NCBI RefSeq assembly: GCF_004634245.1
Contig: NZ_SJTF01000015.1
Span: 81,548-145,547 of the forward strand
Direction: 5' to 3'
Source of the DNA: Flavobacterium foetidum
GTDB lineage: Bacteria > Bacteroidota > Bacteroidia > Flavobacteriales > Flavobacteriaceae
Length of the DNA stretch: 64,000 nt
A program made the position numbers and the translations under genes. Of the stretch, positions 6,849 through 14,716 are shown piece after piece. Every line of letters starts with the position of its first letter. Position 1 is the stretch's first letter. Under the pieces are notes generated by a model that searched no databases, was not told where the DNA came from, and saw only the letters and a list, made by a program, of their open reading frames with translations.

Positions 6849-9062
6849 ATGAAAAAGAATAAGTATCATTTACTTGATAAATTTGTTTTGAGGACACCTC
6901 TTCTAAGGTATAATTCAGTTTTTTTTGCAGCATTAAAAGAAGAAGATTTAGTGTCGCTTCTTGAGGATGAAATAATTAAGGAATCGATTTATTTTGCTTC
7001 CAGTGATCTGTTAAATGAAGCAAATAAACAAATTGAATTGAACCGAAAACTAAGTAAAGAAAGCCTGTTTGCTATTTTAAAATATTTTTCACGCATGAGT
7101 ACAAGATGTACTCCATTTGGACTATTTGCTGGAACATCTGTTGGAAATTTTGGGAGTGAAGAAAGTACCCCAAAGCTTGGAAAACTTAAAAATTATAAAA
7201 AGCATGTCCAATTGGATATGAATGTAATTTTTTCCATTTTCCAGCTAATCAATCAGAATAAAAAGATCAGAAAATATTTTACCTATTATACAAATACCAC
7301 TATTAATTCAGGCGCATATCAAGATGGATTAACTTATATAGAATATATATACAGAAAGGGCAGGAGAAACCATATGCTGAATTCGGTAACAAATAGTTTT
7401 TTTCTGGATCTAATTTTTACAAAAAATGAGGGAGGTTTGAAATTTAATGAATTGGTGAAGTTGCTTGTATCGCAAGATATAGAAAAGAAGGAAGCTTGCA
7501 AATACATTAATGATCTTATTGATTCACAACTCCTAGTGAGTGAATTGGAGCCTTATACAACTGGAAACGAACCGCTCAAATTTATATTGGAGAAGATCAA
7601 TGGCATCATCGAATTAAAAGATCTGTATCAAAGTTTAAGCGAAATAAACAGCATATTAGAGGATTTAAACAGTACATTTTCAGATAAATTTTGTAATGTT
7701 AAACATTATCTAAGAGTACAAGAGATTTTGAACGGCCTGCATATAGCATTTGATAAAAAAAATCTATTTCAAGCTAACCTTAATACAATTTTAGAGCAAA
7801 GAGCGCTGTGTTCTAAAGCTCAGAAGGAAGTTTTTAAAGGAATAGAAGTATTGAACAGATTAACAGTAAAACAGTCAAATGCAAACTTACAAACTTTCAA
7901 AAAGGAATTCTATGACCGGTATCAGGATCAAGAAGTGGTCTTGTCTGAAGTTTTGGACATAGATAAAGGTATTGGCTACTGTAATACTTCGACAAAGACT
8001 GATTCTCCTCTGCTGGAAGGTCTTTATTTTCCTGTGATATCCCAGAAAAGGCCGGTTAAATCACAATACGTGCATGATTTTTTTTTGAATAAATTATCTG
8101 AGGCGTCTTATTGTAATTATAAAGTAATTAATTTATCGGATAAGGACTTGGAGAATTTCGAATTGAACTGGGAAGATCTTCCGCCAACCATGTCTTCTTT
8201 AGTAGAGATTTATGCAAAAGATGATTCTCAAAACATATATGCTATCACAAATTGCGGAGGAAGTTCCGCAGCCAATTTATTGGCCCGATTTTGCAACTCA
8301 AATAATGAAATATCAAATTTTGTATCAGATGAGATTATTAAAGCTGAAAACAAATTAATTGATGGAAATTTTATACTTGCGGAAATTAGCCATTTACCCG
8401 AATCTCGAGTTGGCAATATTTTACTGCGGCCGCAATTAAGAAAATACGAAATCCCATATCTGGCCAAATCAAATCTGCCGGTTGAAAACCAGATATTTAT
8501 AAAAGATATTTGGGTTTCCCTTAGAAACGATACTATTTATTTATATTCAAAAAAACTAAAGAAGTATATTATTCCAATATTGACATCTGCACATAATTAT
8601 AATAATCCTTCTATGGTTTCAGCTTACCGATTTTTATGTGATATTCAAAATCAAAGCGGAAGAACTTCCATGGGGTTTTCTTGGGGGCCAGTTTCTGAAA
8701 ATTTTATTTTTCTGCCGCGTGTGCAGTATAAAAATATTATTATATCGAAAGCATTTTGGAACTTCAAAAAATGCCATATAGCGCATCTTTATAATTTGGA
8801 GAATGAAACGTTGATATCTGAAATTCATAAATGGAGAGCCAGGTACCATATTAATGAAGAAGTAATCATCAAAGAGTTGGATAATAAATTGTACATAAAT
8901 TTTAATAATATATTATATATTGAATTGTTTCTTAAGGTATTAAAAAACAGAGATAGTTTTATAATCGAAGAGTTTTTATATAATGAATTCAAGTCTATAG
9001 TTAAATCAGATACAGGCATGCATACCAATGAATTTATATTCTCACTTTTTAAAATCGACTAA
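6849..9062 (+). CDS. Lantibiotic dehydratase, N-terminal glutamylation protein (split LanB)
   Basis: The 737-aa protein matches the N-terminal region of class I LanB dehydratases. FVLRTPLLR (12-20) is the family's opening motif, and RMSTRCTPFGLFAG (82-95) corresponds to the conserved R-x-TPFGLF block involved in tRNA-Glu binding. In the family this part uses glutamyl-tRNA to glutamylate Ser and Thr in the core peptide. Full-length LanBs have about 1000 residues and carry the elimination domain in the same chain; here that domain is the next gene, starting in a TAATG overlap (9060-9064). Split LanBs are known for thiopeptides and for pinensins from Chitinophaga. The gene is A/T-rich, like its cassette neighbours and unlike the genes from 10.1 kb on. 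Confidence 0.9.
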   Translation: MKKNKYHLLDKFVLRTPLLRYNSVFFAALKEEDLVSLLEDEIIKESIYFASSDLLNEANKQIELNRKLSKESLFAILKYFSRMSTRCTPFGLFAGTSVGNFGSEESTPKLGKLKNYKKHVQLDMNVIFSIFQLINQNKKIRKYFTYYTNTTINSGAYQDGLTYIEYIYRKGRRNHMLNSVTNSFFLDLIFTKNEGGLKFNELVKLLVSQDIEKKEACKYINDLIDSQLLVSELEPYTTGNEPLKFILEKINGIIELKDLYQSLSEINSILEDLNSTFSDKFCNVKHYLRVQEILNGLHIAFDKKNLFQANLNTILEQRALCSKAQKEVFKGIEVLNRLTVKQSNANLQTFKKEFYDRYQDQEVVLSEVLDIDKGIGYCNTSTKTDSPLLEGLYFPVISQKRPVKSQYVHDFFLNKLSEASYCNYKVINLSDKDLENFELNWEDLPPTMSSLVEIYAKDDSQNIYAITNCGGSSAANLLARFCNSNNEISNFVSDEIIKAENKLIDGNFILAEISHLPESRVGNILLRPQLRKYEIPYLAKSNLPVENQIFIKDIWVSLRNDTIYLYSKKLKKYIIPILTSAHNYNNPSMVSAYRFLCDIQNQSGRTSMGFSWGPVSENFIFLPRVQYKNIIISKAFWNFKKCHIAHLYNLENETLISEIHKWRARYHINEEVIIKELDNKLYINFNNILYIELFLKVLKNRDSFIIEEFLYNEFKSIVKSDTGMHTNEFIFSLFKID

Positions 9063-9928
9063 TGGAAATTCAGAGAAAGTTTTTTTTAGGGGACCAATGG
9101 ATTTATTATAAAATTTATCTGGGTGAATTTACGTCTGATTTTATTCTAGTAGATTTAATTAAAGGGTTGGCTGAGAAACTGCTGGAATCTGGAATTGTTG
9201 ATAAGTTTTTTTTTATTCGTTATAATGAGAACGGATACCATTTAAGAGTGAGATTTCATCTGACCGACAAAGAAAAAATTATTCATTTGATCATGCTTTT
9301 TAACGATACTTTTAAAGAAAGTATGGAAAAAAACTTCGTTTCAAAGATTCAGGTTGATACATATGATCGCGAACTTGAACGTTATTTTGATGAATGCATT
9401 ATTTTTTCAGAAAACATATTTTACCGTGACAGCATTGCTATTTTAGATTTTCTAGCTCTTATGCAAAAGCAGAATTTTGAAGAGAATTACAGGTGGCTTT
9501 ATGGAATCTATATGATTGATTGTTTAATAAAAGATTTTGGATTCAACATTAATGAAAAGCTTAAAATCGTTGAGTCACTTAATGAATCATTCAGTAGAGA
9601 GTTTCATTTAGATAAGAGGCTAAAAGATCAGTTAGATGCTAGATTCCGAGCGGAAAGAGAAAAAATTGAAAGAATATTACGTGGTGAAAATAAAGATTTT
9701 CAATCTCACATGAGATTGAAATCACTTCATATTTCGCCGGATATTTTGAATTTAAAATTAAGACTTGGCAGGGATGAATTAATTAAAATCCTTGTCAGTT
9801 ATATTCATATGTCCTGCAACAGATTATTTAGGAGCAGTCAGCGAAAACACGAATTTGTTTTATATCATTTTTTATGGAAACATTACAGATCTGAAGTTGG
9901 AAGAACAAAGCATCAAATCAATCTCTGA
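9062..9928 (+). CDS. Thiopeptide-type bacteriocin biosynthesis protein, glutamate-elimination half of a split LanB
   Basis: The 288-aa product corresponds to the SpaB_C domain. It opens with the usual pattern (WIYYKIYLG near 13-21, then KFFFIRYNENGYHLRVRFH) and ends with IHMSCNRLFRSSQRKHEFVLYHFLW, the terminal helix of the family. This domain removes the glutamate added by the upstream protein, leaving Dha or Dhb. The start overlaps the upstream stop by one base (TAATG), so the two halves should be made in equal amounts. Size and ends are those of a complete domain, so I see no frameshift. No cyclase, protease or transporter follows; the next gene is an unrelated exported hydrolase after 178 bp. 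Confidence 0.9.
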   Translation: MEIQRKFFLGDQWIYYKIYLGEFTSDFILVDLIKGLAEKLLESGIVDKFFFIRYNENGYHLRVRFHLTDKEKIIHLIMLFNDTFKESMEKNFVSKIQVDTYDRELERYFDECIIFSENIFYRDSIAILDFLALMQKQNFEENYRWLYGIYMIDCLIKDFGFNINEKLKIVESLNESFSREFHLDKRLKDQLDARFRAEREKIERILRGENKDFQSHMRLKSLHISPDILNLKLRLGRDELIKILVSYIHMSCNRLFRSSQRKHEFVLYHFLWKHYRSEVGRTKHQINL

Positions 9929-10056
9929 AATCAAAATGAAAGCCGTCTTAGATTTTATAAAAGATAGAATTGTATGATTTAATGATTATTAAAAGGACGT
10001 GGGAAAAATCTTTATATTACGCTGACATAATTTAATTTTTAATTTAAGAAAAATAC

Positions 10057-10064
10057 TATATTTG
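10057..10064 (+). promoter_or_regulatory. Bacteroidota-type -7 promoter box
   Basis: TATATTTG fits the TAnnTTTG consensus exactly, 43 bp before the hydrolase start codon. No good -33 TTTG was seen at the usual spacing. It implies that the hydrolase gene has its own promoter and is not part of the lanthipeptide cassette transcript. Confidence 0.5.
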
Positions 10065-10106
10065 ATTTTTACAACTAATACAAGAATTTTATAACCCAAA
10101 TCGTAA

Positions 10107-11498
10107 ATGAAAAAAAAAATATTAATGCTGCTGAGCTTTATAACTTTTGCAGCCAGTGCTCAGCAGATCAACGGAAGCTGGGCAGGAACCCTTAAAGTGC
10201 AGTCTGCTTCACTGAGGCTGGTATTTCATATCTCAAAGACAGAAACAGGATATACTGCAGTTATGGACAGCCCCGACCAGGGAGCTTACGGGCTGCCTGC
10301 TGGAAATGTTACATTTACTAATCCCTCGCTTTTAATTGAAGCCCCTGCGATGGGAATTAGCTACAAGGGAGAACTTAAAAATGATCATATCACAGGAGAG
10401 TTCAAGCAGGGAGGTCAGAAATTTAACGTAGATCTGTACCGTACTCAGGCGCAGAAGCCTGAGGAAAGAAAAAGACCGCAGGAGCCTTCAGAGCCCTATC
10501 CTTATTATACGGAAGAAGTTGTTTTTAAAAATGTAAAAGAAGGCATCGAGCTGTCGGGTACGCTCTCTCTTCCAAAAAAAGAAGGTATGTTTCCTGTTGC
10601 AATTCTTATAAGCGGAAGCGGGCCTCAGAACAGAGATGAAGAACTTATGGGACACAAACCTTTTCTGGTGCTTTCTGACTATCTGGTTAGAAGAGGGATA
10701 GGCGTACTTCGTTATGATGACCGCGGAACTGCTAAATCAGGCGGAGTATTCAAAACAGCGGTTACTGCTGATTTTGCACAAGATGCCTTGTCAGCAGTTG
10801 AGTATCTGAAAACCAGAAAAGAAGTCAATAAAAACAAGATAGGGCTTATAGGACACAGCGAAGGAGGTCTTATTGCGCCGATAGTGGCAAACAAATCAAA
10901 AAAAACAGCATTTATTGTACTAATGGCTGGTCCTGCAATATCTGGAGATCAGCTCCTTTTGACCCAGCAGGTGTATATAGGGAAGGCTTTAGGAAAAAGT
11001 GAGGCGGAGATTCAGAAATCAAAGTCAGAGAATGAAAAGGCTTTTGAGATTGTAAAAAAATATAGTGATCCTGCAGAATTAAAAGCTAATATGATCCGAT
11101 ACATAACCGAAATTTCCCAAAATGATCCTGCTAAACCTGAAGGAATTTCCCAGAAGGATTATGTTGAAGGTCAGGTTGCAAGAATTCTGAACCCTTGGAT
11201 GACCAGTTTTATAAGATATAATCCTGAGCCTGCACTAGAGAAGGTAAACTGCCCCGTGCTGGCTTTAAACGGAGAAAAGGATCTGCAGGTTGTGCCAAAA
11301 GAGAATCTTGCTGCCATCAATAAAGCGCTGAGTAAAGGAGGAAATAAAAATAGTACTGTTAAGGAGCTGCCAGGTTTAAACCATATGTTTCAGGAATGCT
11401 CAACAGGACTGCCGAGCGAATATTCTCAGATTGAACAGACAATTTCTCCTTTAGCTCTTAGAACAGTCTCTGAATGGATTATTCTGAAAGTTAATTAA
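10107..11498 (+). CDS. Exported alpha/beta hydrolase (S9/prolyl-oligopeptidase-like fold)
   Basis: The 463-aa product has a signal peptide (residues 1-18, ending ASAQQ). A beta-rich N-terminal domain of about 110 residues (INGSWAGTLKV onward) is followed by an alpha/beta hydrolase domain from about 137. The nucleophile elbow GHSEGG puts Ser251 as catalytic serine; LNGEKDLQV (about 395-403) and LPGLNHMF (about 424-431) supply the likely Asp and His. RYDDRGTAKSGG (202-213) is a conserved oxyanion-side block. The substrate is unknown; the family includes acyl esterases and peptidases. It has its own promoter box and lies between the two peptide loci, so a processing or protective role is possible but unsupported. 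Codon use is richer in G and C than in the cassette to its left. Confidence 0.85.
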   Translation: MKKKILMLLSFITFAASAQQINGSWAGTLKVQSASLRLVFHISKTETGYTAVMDSPDQGAYGLPAGNVTFTNPSLLIEAPAMGISYKGELKNDHITGEFKQGGQKFNVDLYRTQAQKPEERKRPQEPSEPYPYYTEEVVFKNVKEGIELSGTLSLPKKEGMFPVAILISGSGPQNRDEELMGHKPFLVLSDYLVRRGIGVLRYDDRGTAKSGGVFKTAVTADFAQDALSAVEYLKTRKEVNKNKIGLIGHSEGGLIAPIVANKSKKTAFIVLMAGPAISGDQLLLTQQVYIGKALGKSEAEIQKSKSENEKAFEIVKKYSDPAELKANMIRYITEISQNDPAKPEGISQKDYVEGQVARILNPWMTSFIRYNPEPALEKVNCPVLALNGEKDLQVVPKENLAAINKALSKGGNKNSTVKELPGLNHMFQECSTGLPSEYSQIEQTISPLALRTVSEWIILKVN

Positions 11499-11572
11499 GA
11501 AAAATACTAATTAAATTGTTTTTTTTATAAGTTTTTATTTATTTTTTTATTTTTTTTATTTGAATATTATTA

Positions 11573-11580
11573 TATATTCG
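11573..11580 (+). promoter_or_regulatory. Possible -7 box of the SDP-like operon
   Basis: TATATTCG differs from the TAnnTTTG consensus at one position and lies 46 bp before the toxin start codon. No properly spaced -33 element was found. Confidence 0.3.
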
Positions 11581-11625
11581 CAGGATAATTCCTATTACAA
11601 ATAATAACCTAAAAACATTATTAAA

Positions 11626-12309
11626 ATGAAAAAAATCAGAAAATTTTCCAGCAGTCCGCTGGCTATTATCCTAGTGGCACTGAATTTATTATTTGCCAGC
11701 TGTTCCAGTGACACGGTTTCATCTGTGAACGACCAGACATCAGCCAAGCTCAGCGGTGAAGAGCTTTTTAAGTCCTTAATATTTGCTGACGGAGAATTAT
11801 CAGAGGCTGTTCCGGCACTGAAAAGTGCATTTGACATGAATGATCTTACTGCAGAGCAGAAAGCAAATTACAAGAAAGCGGAGCAGGAAGCTATTGCCTA
11901 CCTTAAAGGAAAAGATGCCGCATATTTTGAAAAATTCCAGAAGGAGATTTATTCAAAGGATCCTGAAATTATTCTTGCAAGCATAAAAAAGGTCGCTGGG
12001 GATATAAAACCGCTTATTGATAGTAAATTAGCTGTTTATAACCTGTCAGTTGAAAAAATCAGTAAAGAGTATTACCAGAAAAATGCAAAAAATGCCCCAT
12101 TATCTGCAAAGGTACAGGTAGAGGCTTGCGGTGTATGGGCTCTGGCTATAGGTGTAGTAGTGGTTGCAGTGGCTGTTTTCTATGTAGCGGCAATCTCTGA
12201 GGTTACTTTTGGACTTTCGGAGCCACTGCCTCCAATTACAGAGGAAACTATTGCCTTGCAGGTAGCTGAAGGAATTGATGGACTTGAGAGACCTATCGGA
12301 CTGGAATGA
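11626..12309 (+). CDS. SdpC-like sporulation-delaying-protein family toxin precursor (lipoprotein)
   Basis: The 227-aa product has an N-terminal signal with a lipobox-like FASC at 23-26, so it is probably lipidated on Cys26. The SdpC-family pattern follows: SGEELFKSLIFADGELSE (43-60), a helical charged middle, and KDPEIILASIKKVAGDIKP (111-129). After KVQVEACGVWA (163-172) comes a strongly hydrophobic segment (about 170-190) and an acidic tail. In Bacillus subtilis, SdpC is processed to a hydrophobic internal peptide that collapses the proton motive force; the segment after Cys168 is the matching part here. Bacillus SDP has two cysteines forming a disulfide, whereas only one lies here. It heads a four-gene operon and overlaps the SdpA-like gene by 4 nt. 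Confidence 0.82.
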   Translation: MKKIRKFSSSPLAIILVALNLLFASCSSDTVSSVNDQTSAKLSGEELFKSLIFADGELSEAVPALKSAFDMNDLTAEQKANYKKAEQEAIAYLKGKDAAYFEKFQKEIYSKDPEIILASIKKVAGDIKPLIDSKLAVYNLSVEKISKEYYQKNAKNAPLSAKVQVEACGVWALAIGVVVVAVAVFYVAAISEVTFGLSEPLPPITEETIALQVAEGIDGLERPIGLE

Positions 12310-12836
12310 AAAGAAGCTTTTTAAAAATAGCCTATTTCTATTTTCTGGCGGCAGTATGCTTCTGCATAATCTTATATCTTACGGTTTTGAGTGTAAAGCC
12401 CAATCCGATAACACTGCGTTACGATCTGCCGTTTAAAAATACGTTAAATGCCCTTGCCCCTCAAGGCTGGGCATTTTTCACCAAAGACGTTAAAAAGGAT
12501 TATTTTAATCTTTATTCACAGAACAGAGAGGAGTTTCAGCTAAAAGCTTCTGGTACTGAACAGTTATTTGGGTTTAAGCGTGACAACAGAATCATCAATC
12601 ATAAAATTGGAAGTGTACTCAATAATGTGAATGCCAAATACTGGTATTCTTTCAAGGGCGACCCCCGCAAAGTGCCTCAGGACTCCCTTACCAAACTCTC
12701 TATAAAGATAAGTCCTCCCATGGTTTACGGAGTGTTTTTAGTTGAGAAAGGCAAGCCTCTTCCATATGAGTGGCACATTTCAAAGTTGAATGTCCGCCAG
12801 ACCATGGATTATGTATTGCTTGAAATAAAAAAATAA
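12306..12836 (+). CDS. SdpA-like protein (SDP toxin maturation)
   Basis: The 176-aa product has an N-terminal membrane anchor (about residues 8-30) and a soluble domain. The segment LPFKNTLNALAPQGWAFFTKD (about 41-61) carries the PQGWxFFTK signature that I associate with the SdpA family. In Bacillus, SdpA together with SdpB is needed to convert SdpC to the active peptide. It starts in an ATGA overlap with the toxin gene and ends 4 bp before the SdpB-like gene, so the three are surely cotranscribed. No catalytic residues are known for the family, and none can be named here. Confidence 0.82.
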   Translation: MKRSFLKIAYFYFLAAVCFCIILYLTVLSVKPNPITLRYDLPFKNTLNALAPQGWAFFTKDVKKDYFNLYSQNREEFQLKASGTEQLFGFKRDNRIINHKIGSVLNNVNAKYWYSFKGDPRKVPQDSLTKLSIKISPPMVYGVFLVEKGKPLPYEWHISKLNVRQTMDYVLLEIKK

Positions 12837-12840
12837 ACGC

Positions 12841-13776
12841 ATGATTTTAAAACAACTCAGCGCAGCTGAATCATTTGTAAATAAAAACTGGTGGTCAAAC
12901 TGGATAGGACTTAGCAGGACCATTATGGCATTATCACTGATGCTGACACTGCTGTCCAACAGCAGGTATACGCTTTTTTTTACGGGCTATCAGAATGAGA
13001 CTTTCCATAAGTTCACCCATTATGAATTTAATTTTTTTTCTTTCTTCAGTGATTTTCAGACCGGAATTGCCTTCGCCGTAGCGGGTCTCCTGCTGGTGGC
13101 TTCGGGAATTTATCCGCGTTTCACATGTGTGCTGCATTGGTTTATTGCCTATAGCTTCAGCATTACATCAACCTGCATGGATGGAGGGGATCAGGTATCT
13201 GCAATATTGACCCTGCTTTTAATACCGATCTGCGTGCTGGATAAAAGGAAATGGCACTGGTCAGAGGATAGCTCTAAGCATTCTTTTTTTGCCAAAGCAA
13301 CGGCTGCAGCCGCCTTTTATCTTATGTCTTTTCAGATATTTGTGATCTACTTTTTCGCTTCGGTTGGAAAATTCAAAATAGAAGAGTGGAAAAATGGAAC
13401 TGCCCTTTATTATTGGTTTACCCAGCCATTGTTTGGGGTAACTGATTTTTTCAAGCCTTTTATTGAAGTCCTTCTCAGCAGTCCGGTAATTATAACGCTG
13501 CTTAACTGGTCGGTACTCGTCATTGAATTATTGATTGCTTTTAGTATCTTTACAATGGATGCCGGAAGAAAGAAAAAGATGGTTTTCATAGGTATTCTTT
13601 TTCACTTTTTCATCGCACTTTTTATGGGCATAATCAGCTTTTCATTTGTAATGTGTTCTGCCTTATTATTATTAATTTCTAATACCGTTAATTATGAGTT
13701 CAGAAATATTAATCTCCCTACTCTTGCTTTTGATTTCAGTGGTTTATTATTTCTTTCAGCCAAAAAAAATAAATAG
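12841..13776 (+). CDS. SdpB-like HTTM-domain membrane protein (SDP toxin maturation)
   Basis: The 311-aa polytopic membrane protein has about six to eight hydrophobic segments. Its layout (NWWSNWIGLSRTIMAL near residue 16, a GGDQVS loop near 117-122, and a FASVGKFKIEEWKNGTALYYW block near 177-197) fits HTTM proteins, the family related to vitamin K-dependent gamma-carboxylase that includes SdpB. SdpB is required with SdpA for toxin maturation in Bacillus. It starts 4 bp after the SdpA-like gene. The last ~27 codons overlap the start of the SdpI-like gene in another frame, an unusually long overlap. Confidence 0.82.
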   Translation: MILKQLSAAESFVNKNWWSNWIGLSRTIMALSLMLTLLSNSRYTLFFTGYQNETFHKFTHYEFNFFSFFSDFQTGIAFAVAGLLLVASGIYPRFTCVLHWFIAYSFSITSTCMDGGDQVSAILTLLLIPICVLDKRKWHWSEDSSKHSFFAKATAAAAFYLMSFQIFVIYFFASVGKFKIEEWKNGTALYYWFTQPLFGVTDFFKPFIEVLLSSPVIITLLNWSVLVIELLIAFSIFTMDAGRKKKMVFIGILFHFFIALFMGIISFSFVMCSALLLLISNTVNYEFRNINLPTLAFDFSGLLFLSAKKNK

Positions 13777-14017
13777 GTTTTACGGCTATAGAAGCAGTAA
13801 ATCCATGAAGAATCTTTCCAACTGGCAGTATTCTAACAGACTTGCTGCCATAGTTTTATTTAGGATGTCATTATTCAATGGCATACTTTTTTTCATCGTT
13901 TCACTTGTATATGGAAGCCTTAACAAAAATATCTTCGGGATTTTTTTAATCGCCCAATTTGTTGTTATGTTTTTTTACATAGAAAAAAAGATTGGAGAGT
14001 ATGAAAAGAAATTGTAG
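13694..14017 (+). CDS. SdpI-like immunity protein
   Basis: The 107-aa product has three predicted membrane segments (about 4-21, 50-71 and 76-96). The conserved SdpI-domain motif lies between the first two: NRFYGYRSSKSMKNLSNWQYSN (positions 27 to 48), with the key GYRS and MKN residues. In Bacillus, SdpI protects the producer from SDP and also takes part in signalling through SdpR. Bacillus SdpI has about 207 aa with an extra N-terminal half; this protein is only the SdpI domain. The ATG at 13694 is required, because later starts would remove the first membrane segment; it lies inside the SdpB-like gene (83-nt overlap). No SdpR-like regulator is nearby. Confidence 0.85.
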   Translation: MSSEILISLLLLLISVVYYFFQPKKINRFYGYRSSKSMKNLSNWQYSNRLAAIVLFRMSLFNGILFFIVSLVYGSLNKNIFGIFLIAQFVVMFFYIEKKIGEYEKKL

Positions 14018-14037
14018 ATTACTTTGTTAAGAATTGT

Positions 14038-14083
14038 AAACCTTATAAAGCCTTTTAAGTCGTGTGATTTTTAAGGTTTTTTT
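14038..14083 (+). terminator. Terminator of the SDP-like operon
   Basis: AAACCTTA pairs with TAAGGTTT across a 26-nt internal region, then a T-run (14077-14083). It lies 20 bp after the SdpI-like stop codon and closes the operon. Confidence 0.6.
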
Positions 14084-14321
14084 GTGGTTTGTTATATCAG
14101 TGGATAAATCTATCTATGAATCTATAGCCTTTACAGAACGACAATTATTTAATATCAGATAAGAGAATAGTGGAACAAACCATTTTTTGTTTCAGTGGAA
14201 CAACAATCATATTGGAAAACGGGAAATTTAAATAATTTGAAATATAAACCATTTAAGAATGAGAATTCATTTTCTGAAATTGAAAAGTAATTAGAAAAAA
14301 TAGAAATTATAAGTCATAATT

Positions 14322-14369
14322 TTTCTTTATTCAGGTGGTTCGAATCCTGTTAAGTTATCGAATGATAAA
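14322..14369 (+). repeat. Direct repeat with 4731-4778, containing a tRNA-like T-loop
   Basis: The core gaatcctgttaagttatc (14342-14359) is preceded here by ggttc, giving GGTTCGAATCC as in a tRNA T-arm. No acceptor or anticodon arm can be folded around it. With its partner it brackets 9.6 kb containing both peptide loci. Confidence 0.6.
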
Positions 14370-14490
14370 TTAACTATCTGTGCTGTTTTTTATAGAAATA
14401 TATACACTGAAGCAATTTAGCTATTATTACAAAGAAAGAAAATAAAAGGAAAAATCTTCAAAAGTCAGCTTGTTTAGTGGCATAACTAAA

Positions 14491-14520
14491 ATGGCGCCAA
14501 TTGTCTTCAATTGGCGCCAT
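14491..14520 (-). terminator. Rho-independent terminator of tRNA-Arg
   Basis: ATGGCGCCAATTG, 4-nt loop, exact complement, then TTTAGTT on the minus strand. It begins 9 nt after the tRNA 3' end and is identical to the hairpin at 937-966. Confidence 0.85.
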
Positions 14521-14529
14521 CTGGCTGAG

Positions 14530-14603
14530 TGACCTCGACAGGATTCAAACCTGTAACCTTCTGAGCCGTAATCAGATGCGCTATTCAGTTGCGCCACGAG
14601 GCC
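14530..14603 (-). tRNA. tRNA-Arg (anticodon ACG)
   Basis: The 74-nt minus-strand gene folds as a cloverleaf. The acceptor GGCCTCG pairs with CGAGGTC (one G-U), and the discriminator is A. The anticodon stem TCTGA/TCAGA holds the loop TTACGGC, giving anticodon ACG, which after A-to-I editing reads CGU, CGC and CGA. The T-arm is ACAGG-TTTGAAT-CCTGT. CCA is not encoded; CTCAGCCAG follows directly and leads into the terminator. It marks the right border of the accessory region, and its terminator has a direct-repeat copy 13.5 kb to the left. Confidence 0.95.
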
Positions 14604-14716
14604 TATTTTTCTCAATTCGGCTATTTTTAGTAGCTTTGTTGATTGCTGTTTGCGGGTGCAAAGATAGGCATAAATGTGAGATATACAAGGAAAAAATAAC
14701 AGAAAATTAAAAAAAA

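Noticed and set aside
9792..9977. 61-aa frame overlapping the end of the elimination-domain gene, as a frameshifted C-terminus
   Set aside because: The main frame already ends with the family's terminal helix, so no frameshift is needed.
14332..14356. GGTTCGAATCCTGTT as a tRNA
   Set aside because: The T-stem is mismatched and there are no other arms; reported as a direct repeat only.
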